Assembly: GCA_937892915.1 (NCBI GenBank) | Contig: CALBIC010000181.1 | Location: forward strand, 1 to 64,000 | From: UBA5972 sp002430125 | GTDB taxonomy: Bacteria > Pseudomonadota > Alphaproteobacteria > Rhodobacterales > Rhodobacteraceae | Reading direction: 5' to 3' | DNA: 64,000 nt | Shown: positions 33,959 to 42,385 of the stretch, piece by piece | How positions within the stretch are numbered: the stretch's first letter is position 1 | Layout of the letters: the number at the start of each line of letters is the position of its first letter | Translations under genes and position numbers: made by a program | Notes under the pieces: model-generated | Told to the model about the DNA's origin: nothing | The model's input: the letters and a program-made list of their open reading frames with translations, nothing else | The model's database searches: none

Positions 33959-34186
33959 TCAGAGAAACTGCATGTAACGCAGGCGATAGGCTTCAGGGCC
34001 TTCGGACCAGTTGCCCGCCTGCTGGTTGGCATGGCTGCGGGGTTTGCCGCCGGGCAGGGGCGTGGTGCCGGTGCGGCCAAGCGCGATTGCGAGGCCGAAC
34101 AGCACCTGTATCAGACGAGCAGACAAGCACACCGGCGCTTTGAAGCTGGCGAAGGAAGGGGCTTGGGCATGGGTAAGATCGGTCAT
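33959..34186 (-). CDS. Possible small protein, unknown
   Basis: 75 codons with GGAG seven bases before the ATG. There is one moderately hydrophobic stretch (Q-V-L-F-G-L-A-I-A-L), followed by a G/P/R-rich segment and a C-terminal E-A-Y-R-L-R-Y-M. No family recognised. It lies in the 540-bp gap between pnp and the SARP-like pseudogene, divergent from the latter. The ribosome-binding site is the only real support; it may be spurious. Confidence 0.35.
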   Translation of the reverse strand: MTDLTHAQAPSFASFKAPVCLSARLIQVLFGLAIALGRTGTTPLPGGKPRSHANQQAGNWSEGPEAYRLRYMQFL

Positions 34187-34297
34187 CGGTGGCTCCGTGG
34201 GTTTGTCTTTTTGATGACCCCACCTTGCGCCGCCCGCGTTTATCCGCAGTCAGCGGCGCGACAATTCCCGTGGCCATGTCGCGTTAAACCGGGTTGA

Positions 34298-36254
34298 ATG
34301 CGCGTCAAAGGACATCAAATTTTGGAAAACGGCGCGGCTTTGACCTTTCAGGTAGACCTCATTGGCAGTTTTGCCATTTTCCGCGACGGCGCACAGTTCG
34401 ATCTGCGCAATAAAAAAGCGCAGGCGCTGTTGGTTTAACTGGCGTTGACCGGCAAGGCGCATTCGCGTGAAAAGCTGGCAACGCTGTTGTGGGGCGACAG
34501 ATTTGAAGATCAGGCGCGGCGCAGTCTGCGCCAGGGCGTTTTTGCCCTGCGCAAGGAACTTGGCGCGGACGTTATCATCGGCGAGGCCGATCTGCGGGTG
34601 CCGCGGGATATTTTTGCGGTCGATGCTCTGACCCTGACGCCCGATCGCGACTATCCCGGTGACCTGCTTGCGGATTTTCGCACCGGCGAGGCGGAATTTG
34701 ACGACTGGCTGACCGCCGAACGCAGCCGCATACGCAGCGAGGCGGCGCTGATGTATCGCGATCATGCCGACAGGCTGGACAAAACCGGCAAGCCGGAACA
34801 GGTGCTGGTGGCTGCGGAGCAGGCGTTGGCGCTGTAGCCTTTTGACGAAAGATTTGCGCGGCTGGTGATCGCGCTGTTGGCAGGGCTTGGCCGCCGATAA
34901 GAAGCACTGGCGCGCCATGCTGTCTTTCGGGATGCGTTGAAAACAGAACTGGGTGTGGAGCCCGAAACGGCCACGCAGGCGCTGGAGGCACAGATCAGGG
35001 CGGACGAGGGCGAGGCACCGGTGCCAATGTCGCCGGCTCGAAAAGGCGGCGGTCAACAAATGCTGATCGCGCCATTTGAGGATCTGGGCGGCGGTGACAC
35101 GGCCAGCTTTCTGGCCAAGGAAATGCCGCTGGAAATCGTAAAACGCTTTCGGTCCCGCAACTTCAACTCGGCCAATCTACTGGTCGGCGCCGCGCCGGGG
35201 GCAGACCTGAGCGAGATGCTCAATCTGGCGCGCGCGGCACAGGGTATCTGGCTTGTCACCGGCACGACCCGACAACTGGGCGAGCGAATCCGCATCGCCA
35301 TCACAGGCGTCGATATCGCCAGCGGTGATATCACAGTGACAGAAACCGAAGTCATTCCTGAGGCGGAAAGTTTCGAGTTTCTGGAACGGGTCGGTGCTAT
35401 AGTCACCAACATGTTTCGCTTGCGCTACCGCAAAATCGAACGCATCGACGCCAAGGTGCTGGAGCGGCTGGAGGAATTGTGCGGCGATCCGGACCGTTTT
35501 TACGGCGTGGCAAACGACTTTTTTCGCAAGCTTTCCTGGCCAGCGTTGCGCGCGAAAATATGGTGGCGCTTGAACGGGCCTCGGATTTTGCGATTTCGGT
35601 TTTCCCAGAAATGCATCCTATCACGCCATGAAAGGCTGGGCGCATTACTCGGTCACGGATTTTTTGAATTAAAAAATACGATACGACGGGATCGCGGCGG
35701 CGATCGGATATTTCGACTACGCGCTTGCGCTTGATAGCAAGGATGGCATGGCACTGGTTGGAAAAGCTTAGGCATCCTATTGGCTGGGCGATTTCACCAC
35801 CACCGACCGGATTCTTGACTCATTCGATGCAGGCGGTTTTGAAATGCCCATTGCTCTAATGGTGCGCGGGAACTCATCGATTTTTCGCGGCAGGTATGAG
35901 GATGGTATCGCCTCTTTGCATCTGGCGATTGCAAATGAGTCGGGGATGTCCAACCTGTCTTACTGGAACGCGACGCTCGCGCTTGGGTATTACTGTCTGG
36001 GCGATTTTGGAAAGGCGCTTGTTACCGTGACTGCCTCTCAGGAATTCGGTACCCAATACTGGCTGGGTCACCTCGTGAAAATCGCGACCCTTGCCCGGCT
36101 GGGGCGGCTGGAGGAATGCCCGGCGGCAATTGCGGCCTACACGGCGGAATATCCCGGTGCGACGGCCAGTGAAAACGACTGGATGCCGTTTACCGACAAG
36201 GCGGTGTTGCAGGATTTCCTGTCAGTGTTGCGCGAGGCCGGCCTGCCTGAATAA
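34298..36254 (+). pseudogene. Decayed SARP/BTAD-type regulator with TPR-like C-terminus
   Basis: From ATG 34298 one frame reads a winged-helix plus BTAD regulator (L-W-G-D-R-F-E-D-Q-A-R-R-S-L-R-Q, Y-P-G-D-L-L, F-D-D-W-L, E-L-G-V-E-P-E), then a CadC/adenylate-cyclase-like beta domain (L-I-A-P-F-E-D-L). The frame is broken by TAA at 34436, TAG at 34835 and TAA at 34898. It shifts near 35515-35527 (A-F-L-A-S-V-A-R-E-N-M continues in another frame, to a TGA at 35629) and shifts again before 35700, where a helical repeat region runs on with a TAG at 35769 and the natural end at 36254. At least five stops and two frameshifts mean it is not functional. Confidence 0.8.
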
Positions 36255-36274
36255 GTCTGGCTACGGAACAAAGC

Positions 36275-36306
36275 AGAACGCCCGCTTGGTCGCAAGCGGG
36301 CGTTCT
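36275..36306 (-). terminator. Hairpin terminator of rpsO
   Basis: Perfect 14-bp arms AGAACGCCCGCTTG (36275-36288) and CAAGCGGGCGTTCT (36293-36306) enclose a 4-base loop, 28 bp after the rpsO stop. On the minus strand it is followed by GCTTTGTT, a weak T run. Confidence 0.75.
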
Positions 36307-36334
36307 GTGATTTCTAAACCGATCGGTGCAGACT

Positions 36335-36604
36335 TTAGCGGCGGATATTCAGCCGTTCAATCAGGCTTTTATACCGCGCTTCGTCTTTGCTTTTGGTGTA
36401 ATCCAGCAATTTGCGTCGCGTCGCGACCATCGTCAAAAGACCACGGCGGGAATGGTTATCCTTTTTGTGGGTCTTGAAGTGTTCGGTCAGTGTAGAGATG
36501 CGCGCAGTCAGAATTGCGACCTGAACTTCGGGCGAACCAGTGTCGCCTTCTTTCGTTGCGTATTCTTTGATCAGTTGTTCTTTTAGTGCAGGCGTTATCG
36601 ACAT
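36335..36604 (-). CDS. rpsO: 30S ribosomal protein S15
   Basis: 89 residues, the exact S15 length. D-T-G-S-P-E-V-Q-V-A-I-L-T-x-R-I, H-F-K-T-H-K-K-D-N-H-S-R-R-G-L-L and R-R-K-L-L-D-Y are diagnostic. It binds the central domain of 16S rRNA early in assembly. The ATG at 36604 is preceded by AAAGGAG; a longer frame to 36676 is not conserved. Confidence 0.97.
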   Translation of the reverse strand: MSITPALKEQLIKEYATKEGDTGSPEVQVAILTARISTLTEHFKTHKKDNHSRRGLLTMVATRRKLLDYTKSKDEARYKSLIERLNIRR

Positions 36605-36750
36605 CGGGGTCTCCTTTAAAAGGTTAAGGTGAATGGCGCAGGCCGGGATGTCGTCCAGCAAGGCCCTTGGAGGCATCCACCCAATGCGGGAAGATGCGCG
36701 CGTATAGGGGAATTCTGGCGCAAAGGAAAGCGCAAAAGCCCTAATGCATC

Positions 36751-37035
36751 TTATTGCTGGATACGTTCAGCGATCTGTGCGGCCCATTCGCCGATGATCG
36801 GGATGAAATTGATCTGCGCCAGCGAGAAAACCAGCAAAGACACGACAAGGGTAGCTCCTAAAAAGCTGCCCAATCCAAAGGCTAACCCACCCAAAAACCG
36901 AAAAGCCAGCAACCGAACGGGCGAGTTTTGTCGCTTTAAAAACGTCTGGTTATTCAGCCGCTCCAGTCCCTGAGCAAGGCTTGCAAGCTGGTTTTTCAGA
37001 TCGTTTTCATCATCCGGTTGTTCGGCTTGTGCCAT
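36751..37035 (-). CDS. DUF5665 small membrane protein
   Basis: 94 residues: an acidic N-terminus, a helix L-A-S-L-A-Q-G-L-E-R-L-N-N, a basic stretch (K-R-Q-N-S-P-V-R), then a G-rich hydrophobic region of about 35 residues that can form one or two membrane helices. The family is found beside housekeeping genes and its role is unknown. It precedes rpsO by 146 bp on the same strand. The 285 bp on its other side, to 37320, are relatively A/T-rich and hold no gene I can support. Confidence 0.75.
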   Translation of the reverse strand: MAQAEQPDDENDLKNQLASLAQGLERLNNQTFLKRQNSPVRLLAFRFLGGLAFGLGSFLGATLVVSLLVFSLAQINFIPIIGEWAAQIAERIQQ

Positions 37036-37320
37036 AATCTGTCTCTTTCTTGCATGCGTTACTGCAGGATTGGTTCTGGAACGGAAACAGTCAAGGTTTT
37101 TTGGACACTCTGTGCCGGTTTGCGAAACGATACGTCAAATTTAGCACTTAATTTCAACACCTTATTGACAAAATTCTGGCGGTTGTCGATTGCCTTTAGT
37201 AAGTTTGCTGCATCTGGGGAATCGCCTTGATCGGAACCACAGCGGGGGCTGTGCCGGTCATTTCGGGGCGAAGAAGTGGGGCCTTTCATGTGTTTCGGCA
37301 CATGCTGGAAGGTTTGTGTG

Positions 37321-37701
37321 ATGTCTTTTCTAGTTCTGTCGGGCGCAAGTGCGCTGAAACAATCTGCGATATTTTCTTTGGCCTCGGCTTTGGCGACAAG
37401 AACCGGCGCTCAGGGCGTTCCGGTGCAAAATACGGCTGTGGTTTTACCGGATCAGGCGGTTTTCGCGGCGGCATCGGTGCAAGTCCGAAATTTTACCCGT
37501 GGCTAGATGATCATGGGTTTTGATCCGGCCACAGACACAGTCGAGCTTGATTGTTATGCGGCAGAAGGGCTGCCCAAGGTTTCTGTTACCGATTTTCCCG
37601 ACGGTGCCGGTGCCGAAATCAGGTTGAACGGTTCGCTTGTTGCGAACATCGAAGGGGCCGCTGTCCTGAGACCTGAAAACGTAATTTTGGTTGCGCTGTG
37701 A
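37321..37701 (+). pseudogene. Remnant of an RTX-type protein (C-terminal module)
   Basis: Codons 37507-37701 encode a module (M-G-F-D-P-A-T-D-T-V-E-L, V-T-D-F-P-D-G-A-G-A-E-I, L-V-A-N-I-E-G-A) that aligns with the end of the intact RTX protein next door (F-D-Q-S-A-D-S-L-I-I-D-Y, V-D-F-T-D-G-T-G-A-D-I). The same frame continues upstream to ATG 37321 but is cut by a TAG at 37504-37506. No G-G-x-G-x-D repeats are left. A short gene starting at 37507 cannot be excluded. Confidence 0.6.
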
Positions 37702-37732
37702 TCCGATCGAATTTTGGGAAGTGAATTAACAG

Positions 37733-38512
37733 ATGGAACTATTGATCTTCGGTGGAATTTTGATCGTGTCCTATTTGTTGGACACGGTTTTTGACATTTT
37801 CACCAACGACGACCCGTCCGTCTCGTTAGATGCTACGTCGGGCGACGATGTCTTAACCGGCACCAACGGCGACGACTTCCTCAGCGGTTTGGCGGGGGAT
37901 GACCTGATCACCGGATTGCGTGGGTCAGATCTGCTGGACGGTGGGGCAGGCAACGATACGCTTGTCGGTAATGAAGGGTCCGATCTGTTGGATGGCGGGG
38001 CTGGCGACGATACGGTGATCGGCGGGTTTGGCAATGACGTGCTGTTGGGCGGCGCGGGCAGCGATACGCTGACCGGCCATACTGGCAGCGACTTTCTGGT
38101 TGGTGGCGGTTCTGCGGCGCTCGAGGCTTTTCTGGTGACCGGTGTTGGTGTCGTTGGCTTTGACGATTTTGCCGACCGCGAAGCAGACAGCTTGAACGGC
38201 GGCGCGGGCTCGGATGTGCTGGTGTTGGACCGGTCCGATACCGGAACCGGTGGCGACGGGGCTGACGCATTCGTTGTCTTTGAAAGCGCTGATCAAACTG
38301 GTTCGGCCACGATCACTGATTTCGATCAGTCGGCTGACAGCCTGATTATCGATTACCGAGCGGCCGACTTTGCCGTGGTGCCAACCGTTACCGTTGTTGA
38401 TTTCACTGACGGCACCGGCGCTGACATTCTGATGGACGGTGTTCTGGTGGCCCAGGTCACCGGCGCTCAGGGTCTGAGTGCCTCGTCCGTTTCGATCGAG
38501 GCTTTGGCATGA
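37733..38512 (+). CDS. RTX-type calcium-binding repeat protein with N-terminal membrane segment
   Basis: 259 residues. Residues 1-22 are one hydrophobic helix (L-L-I-F-G-G-I-L-I-V-S-Y-L-L), then G-G-x-G-x-D type nonapeptides from about 38 to 125 (L-D-G-G-A-G-N-D-T-L-V-G, L-L-G-G-A-G-S-D-T-L-T-G). A C-terminal beta module ends in V-D-F-T-D-G-T-G-A-D. RTX repeats bind calcium in a parallel beta-roll outside the cytoplasm. No type I secretion genes are nearby. The start-anchor arrangement suggests membrane-tethered display rather than release; this is inference. Confidence 0.85.
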   Translation: MELLIFGGILIVSYLLDTVFDIFTNDDPSVSLDATSGDDVLTGTNGDDFLSGLAGDDLITGLRGSDLLDGGAGNDTLVGNEGSDLLDGGAGDDTVIGGFGNDVLLGGAGSDTLTGHTGSDFLVGGGSAALEAFLVTGVGVVGFDDFADREADSLNGGAGSDVLVLDRSDTGTGGDGADAFVVFESADQTGSATITDFDQSADSLIIDYRAADFAVVPTVTVVDFTDGTGADILMDGVLVAQVTGAQGLSASSVSIEALA

Positions 38513-38548
38513 CGAATTTTGTGAAACATGTAACGATGGGGTGAAGTT

Positions 38549-38626
38549 ATGATTTCTGGGGTGGGGATGACGCTGCTGATAATGGCAGGCGTGCTGTTTA
38601 CCGGGTTGCTGTTCGAGTCGTTTTAA
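38549..38626 (+). pseudogene. Detached N-terminal anchor of the second RTX gene
   Basis: 25 codons from ATG 38549 encode a hydrophobic helix (M-T-L-L-I-M-A-G-V-L-F-T-G-L-L-F) that parallels the anchor of the preceding RTX gene, then TAA at 38624. The following codons run in the same frame into the RTX repeats at 38630, so the stop separates anchor from body. This is either a nonsense mutation or a readthrough site. Confidence 0.6.
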
Positions 38627-38629
38627 GAT

Positions 38630-39649
38630 TTGACAGTTGACGATAATATCGCAACCGAAGGCGATGACGATCTAACCGGCACAGGTGGGGCCGATGTAAT
38701 CCACGGGCTTTCAGGCGACGATATCATTGACGGTTTTTCCGGCAATGACATGCTGTTCGGCCAAGGTGGCAACGACATATTGTTTGGGTCCGGCGGCGAT
38801 GACGAACTGGATGGCGGCAGCGGTGCCGATATTCTCAGTGGCGGCTCGGGTGCTGACACATTGATCGGCGGGCTTGGCAATGATGATTTGTCCGGTGGTG
38901 CAAATGACGATGTCCTGCAAGGTGGCGTTGGTTTTGACACTCTGACCGGCGATACCGGAACCGACATTTTGTTTGGCGGCAACGGTAATGACATTCTTGA
39001 CGGCGGCAATGGCAACGACACGCTGTTCGGCGGAAATCAGTCAGACGACTTATTCGGTGGCCTTGGCGACGATATTCTGGACGGCGGCCAGGGGAGCGAT
39101 TTCCTGCTGGGCGAAGATGGCAATGACATCCTGTTTGGCGGCCAGTCGGGCGATCACCTTGACGGTGGGACCGGCGATGACGTGTTGTTTGGCGGTCTTG
39201 GAAACGATACCCTTCTTGGTGGATCGGGCAACGACATCCTTTATGGTGGATTGGCTGGTACCGTGGCAGGCGTTGGCGATCACCTTGATGGTGGGCAAGG
39301 CAACGATATTCTGGTGCTGCGCCGTTCTGACGACGGCACTGGCGGCACCGGGCTTGACGAATTCCATATTCAGGCGTCTGCGTCTGATCCGTTGGTTGAT
39401 ACGTCCGGCAATGAACGGCTGGCCGAAATCATGGATTTCAATGGCGCTGAGGACACGCTGACCATTGACTACGATCCGCTGGATTATCCTGTGGCGCCAA
39501 CGGTTTCGGTGTCGATCACCGGTACGGATGCCAATATCTTTGTTGGGTTAGAATGGATTGCGGTGGTACATAACGCACCCGGTCTGACAACGGCGGATAT
39601 AACGGTCGCGCCGAACTATGATCTGGATCAGGGCTTGACCACGATCTAA
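38630..39649 (+). CDS. RTX-type calcium-binding repeat protein
   Basis: Up to 339 residues from a TTG at 38630, but the frame is continuous with the anchor ORF at 38549 apart from one TAA. It contains about 20 nonapeptide units of the G-G-x-G-x-D-x-L type (for example L-S-G-G-S-G-A-D-T-L-I-G, L-F-G-G-N-G-N-D-I-L-D-G) from about 10 to 230. The same C-terminal module as its neighbour follows (M-D-F-N-G-A-E-D-T-L-T-I-D-Y). No Shine-Dalgarno supports the TTG, so translation may be lost in this strain. It ends 5 bp before the convergent DUF1643 gene. Confidence 0.65.
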   Translation: MTVDDNIATEGDDDLTGTGGADVIHGLSGDDIIDGFSGNDMLFGQGGNDILFGSGGDDELDGGSGADILSGGSGADTLIGGLGNDDLSGGANDDVLQGGVGFDTLTGDTGTDILFGGNGNDILDGGNGNDTLFGGNQSDDLFGGLGDDILDGGQGSDFLLGEDGNDILFGGQSGDHLDGGTGDDVLFGGLGNDTLLGGSGNDILYGGLAGTVAGVGDHLDGGQGNDILVLRRSDDGTGGTGLDEFHIQASASDPLVDTSGNERLAEIMDFNGAEDTLTIDYDPLDYPVAPTVSVSITGTDANIFVGLEWIAVVHNAPGLTTADITVAPNYDLDQGLTTI

Positions 39650-39654
39650 GGAAA

Positions 39655-40173
39655 TCAAGCTTCAGCAACCGGCCAATCCGCCGGTTGCTGACTGTACGCA
39701 ATATAAAGCGGGTGTTTCGGATGCCCGGCTTTTGACAATCCCAAATGCTGCACAGCCAACCCGGTTTGGCGCATCAGGGTCTCGACGGCAGGACCACGGG
39801 ACAAATGCGCGCCATGCGTACCCCATGCACAAATCAACGCATCAGCCCAGCCGCAACCTTGCAGAATTGCCACGTCATTGCCGGGACCAACCGGATCTGA
39901 TTGCGCCCGCATGTTGCGTGGATCAGTGGCGCGCCATGCGAATATATTACACACGCGAAACGCGCCAAACCCCAAGGCGCGGGCGCGGCGTTCGCACCGT
40001 TCAACCGTCGGATCATTCTGGATTTCGGTGGCGGTTGACGGGTTCAGCATGACGAACAGAACTTTTCGTCCGCCGCTGTCCCACACGCGGGTCAGCGCAT
40101 AGCGGTAGTTTTCGCAATCAGAATAGATCGCAACACTGGCAGCATCGCCCTTCAGATGTTCGCGCGTGATCAT
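39655..40173 (-). CDS. DUF1643 family protein
   Basis: 172 residues of the DUF1643 family: Y-R-Y-A-L-T-R-V-W, V-L-F-V-M-L-N-P-S-T-A-T, D-P-T-V-E-R-C-E-R-R-A, F-A-W-R-A-T-D-P and A-W-G-T-H-G. The compact alpha/beta fold recalls uracil-DNA-glycosylase-like proteins, but function is not established. The ATG overlaps the truB stop by 4 bp, so it is cotranscribed with truB. Confidence 0.88.
   Translation of the reverse strand: MITREHLKGDAASVAIYSDCENYRYALTRVWDSGGRKVLFVMLNPSTATEIQNDPTVERCERRARALGFGAFRVCNIFAWRATDPRNMRAQSDPVGPGNDVAILQGCGWADALICAWGTHGAHLSRGPAVETLMRQTGLAVQHLGLSKAGHPKHPLYIAYSQQPADWPVAEA
39662..39691. terminator. Hairpin at the convergent RTX / DUF1643 junction
   Basis: TCAGCAACCGG (39662-39672) and CCGGTTGCTGA (39681-39691) form a perfect 11-bp stem with an 8-base loop. 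It lies 13 bp after the RTX stop and within the last codons of DUF1643. There is no T run, so termination is only possible, mainly for the plus strand. Confidence 0.4.
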
Positions 40174-41084
40174 GCAGTTTTGGCGAAAACGCGGCTGGGG
40201 TGCAATTCACCGGCGCGATAAATACCAACCGCAACCGCTTGCCCGTCAAGCGAAGCCCAAGCCTCGTCGCCATATTCAACATTGGATGCAAACACCATGC
40301 CGGGATTGCCGTTGCGCATTTTTGCCGCCGCCTCAACCGAACATCGGAGTTCGGGTAAATCGGCAAGTCCGGTTTCCAGCGGATGCAGATAGGCGTCGAG
40401 TTCGGGTGATTTTGCCATCTGATCCAGCACCGCAAACGCGATCCCGTCGCTGGCTTCAAATGGGCCGGACCATACACGCCTGAGGCTTTCAACATGGCCA
40501 AAACAGCCGAGCTTCTCGCCCAGATCGCGCGCAATTGATCGCACGTAACCGCCTTTGCCACAGACCATTTCAAGCACGACGTGATCGGCATCCGGGCGTT
40601 CGATGAAATCAAGCGACTCGACCCACAGGTCACGTGCGGCAAGTGTTACGTCATCACCATCGCGGGCCAGTTTATAGGCCCTTTGGCCATCAACTTTAAC
40701 GGCAGAAAACTTCGGCGGCACTTGTTGGATGTCGCCAACAAAGGCGGGCAAGGCCGCGATGATATCAGCATCAGTCGGGCGTATGTCGCTTTCGCTGGTC
40801 ACATGTCCTTCGGTGTCGTCGGTGTTGGTGGCCTGTCCCAGCCGAACCGTAAAGCGATAAGCCTTCAGTGCGTCGGTGATATAAGGCACGGTTTTTGTAG
40901 CCTCGCCAAACGCAATCGCCAGCACGCCGGTCGCTTCGGGATCAAGAGTGCCGGCATGCCCGGCCTTCTTGGCATCAAACGCCCAGCGTGCTTTGTTAAC
41001 CACGTCGCTTGAACTGATCCCTGCGGGTTTGTCCACCACCAGCCAGCCTGACACATCGCGACCGTTTTTTCTGCCTCGTCCCAT
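40170..41084 (-). CDS. truB: tRNA pseudouridine(55) synthase
   Basis: 304 residues. The catalytic aspartate is D48 in G-H-A-G-T-L-D-P-E-A-T-G-V-L; also visible are V-V-D-K-P-A-G-I-S-S-S-D-V-V-N, V-P-P-K-F-S-A-V-K-V-D-G-Q-R-A-Y and C-G-K-G-G-Y-V-R-S-I-A-R-D-L-G. It makes pseudouridine at position 55 in the T-loop of tRNAs. The ATG at 41084 is chosen at the M-G-R-G-R-K-N-G N-terminus; 21 further upstream codons are not conserved. It belongs to the rbfA-truB unit. Confidence 0.96.
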   Translation of the reverse strand: MGRGRKNGRDVSGWLVVDKPAGISSSDVVNKARWAFDAKKAGHAGTLDPEATGVLAIAFGEATKTVPYITDALKAYRFTVRLGQATNTDDTEGHVTSESDIRPTDADIIAALPAFVGDIQQVPPKFSAVKVDGQRAYKLARDGDDVTLAARDLWVESLDFIERPDADHVVLEMVCGKGGYVRSIARDLGEKLGCFGHVESLRRVWSGPFEASDGIAFAVLDQMAKSPELDAYLHPLETGLADLPELRCSVEAAAKMRNGNPGMVFASNVEYGDEAWASLDGQAVAVGIYRAGELHPSRVFAKTA

Positions 41085-41088
41085 AGGA

Positions 41089-41871
41089 TCAATCGTTTCC
41101 TTGTGGTGCGTCACCCCATTCGGTGCGGACCTGTTGATAAGTTTCAAGATCCTGCGCGTAAACCTGATGGATCATTTCCACAAGCTTGGGCGTGGCGATT
41201 TCTGCATGGCTGAACGGCTTTTTCGAACTGTTGCGCACCCGCACGGCTGCCATTTGATCGGCGATATCCGGAATGATCGGCGCCAAAACGCGTGGCAGCT
41301 GCCAAGGCAACCCCTCCAGCGTCAGCAATCGCGCCCCAAGCCCGGTTGTTTGTGCAAGGCGTTCTTGCTGACGTTGCCAATGGGGATTGATGTCGGCCTT
41401 TTTGCCGCGTTCCAGATTGCGTTTGAACGCGATGATCGTCAGCAAAGCGGCGTGCTGATGGTCGGCCAAATCCATTTCAGGGCCTAAATTCAGCCCTGCC
41501 ATGCGGGTGACACGTCGGCGCATCGCAGCATCATGTTCATTCTCCAGATTGGCGATCTTGTCGAAATAGAGCGACAAAAACCGGTCAACCGGATCGCGTA
41601 CAATTGCAAACAAGTAAGGCGAGGCGACCAAAGTTTCGGTCGGAATTGAATCGGCTTTTACAAAATCCTGATTAAACGAATGGACGCGGCTTCCGACGGG
41701 ATGCGAAATGCCGTGATCAAAATAATAAAGCAGGTTGCGCATATAGGTGCAGCCACATTTGGTGATCTGCAGGTAAAACAGCGGGTATTTTTGTGTGGTG
41801 AAGAAAACCCGCCCGCGCCCGGAACGGGCCAACGGCGCACCGGTGTACCAATTTGGTACAGCGTCAGTCAT
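41089..41871 (-). CDS. Sulfotransferase family protein
   Basis: 260 residues of the Golgi-type (family 2) sulfotransferase superfamily. The 5'-phosphosulfate loop is seen as L-Q-I-T-K-C-G-C-T-Y-M-R-N at about 34-46, and the 3'-phosphate motif as F-A-I-V-R-D-P-V-D-R-F-L-S at about 88-100. The enzyme would use PAPS to sulfate a carbohydrate or other acceptor. It overlaps rbfA by 8 bp and ends 4 bp before truB, so it is embedded in a translation-machinery operon with no evident functional link. Confidence 0.85.
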   Translation of the reverse strand: MTDAVPNWYTGAPLARSGRGRVFFTTQKYPLFYLQITKCGCTYMRNLLYYFDHGISHPVGSRVHSFNQDFVKADSIPTETLVASPYLFAIVRDPVDRFLSLYFDKIANLENEHDAAMRRRVTRMAGLNLGPEMDLADHQHAALLTIIAFKRNLERGKKADINPHWQRQQERLAQTTGLGARLLTLEGLPWQLPRVLAPIIPDIADQMAAVRVRNSSKKPFSHAEIATPKLVEMIHQVYAQDLETYQQVRTEWGDAPQGND

Positions 41872-42274
41872 CGGTATCGGGGGCGGCGATGTCGCGCATC
41901 ACGGTTTCCTGCGAAAACAAACGCCGGGTTTCGTCGATCTGGTCAAACGTCAGATCGGGGACGAATGTCAGTTCCGGCGAAAATTTCAGTTCGATGTTGC
42001 GGTTCAGATGCCGCCTAAGTTCGACCTTGTTGCGGTTCAGGGCGGCAACCACAATATCGGTGTTCAACCCGCCAAGCGGCATCACATGCACGGTGGCGGA
42101 TTTCAGATCATTACTGGCGCGAACTTCGCCCACGGTAATCGACACATGCGCGATTTCAGGGTCGTACAGATCACCGCGCGCCAGAACCTCGGACAGGACA
42201 CGACGGATAAGTTCGCCCACGCGCAACTGGCGTTGGCCGGGGCCTGTATTCTCGTTGGAGCGGCGTTTGTTCAT
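41864..42274 (-). CDS. rbfA: Ribosome-binding factor A
   Basis: 136 residues of the RbfA family with a KH-like fold: R-Q-L-R-V-G-E-L-I-R-R-V-L-S-E-V-L, then I-A-H-V-S-I-T-V-G-E-V-R-A-S-N-D-L-K-S-A-T-V and E-L-R-R-H-L-N-R-N-I-E-L-K-F-S-P-E-L-T-F-V-P-D. It acts on the 5' end of 16S rRNA in late 30S maturation. It is divergent from dapB with about 110 bp between. Confidence 0.95.
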   Translation of the reverse strand: MNKRRSNENTGPGQRQLRVGELIRRVLSEVLARGDLYDPEIAHVSITVGEVRASNDLKSATVHVMPLGGLNTDIVVAALNRNKVELRRHLNRNIELKFSPELTFVPDLTFDQIDETRRLFSQETVMRDIAAPDTDD

Positions 42275-42385
42275 CGGTTCTGTCCTTTGGCGCTTGATTT
42301 AGGCGAGACAGGCCGATGTTGCAACCAGCGCTTGCCTCTGGCAAAGGTATATTTAAGGAAAAGCGCCGCGATGGAGACGAGTGTA

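Noticed and set aside
37840..39300. Regular short repeats suggesting a CRISPR or minisatellite array
   Set aside because: The period is 27 bases in frame and encodes G-G-x-G-x-D nonapeptides; there are no constant repeats with unique spacers.
34298..39650. Prophage or genomic island carrying the SARP and RTX genes
   Set aside because: No integrase, tRNA attachment site, direct repeats or phage structural genes were seen; only separate small insertions in a core operon are supported.
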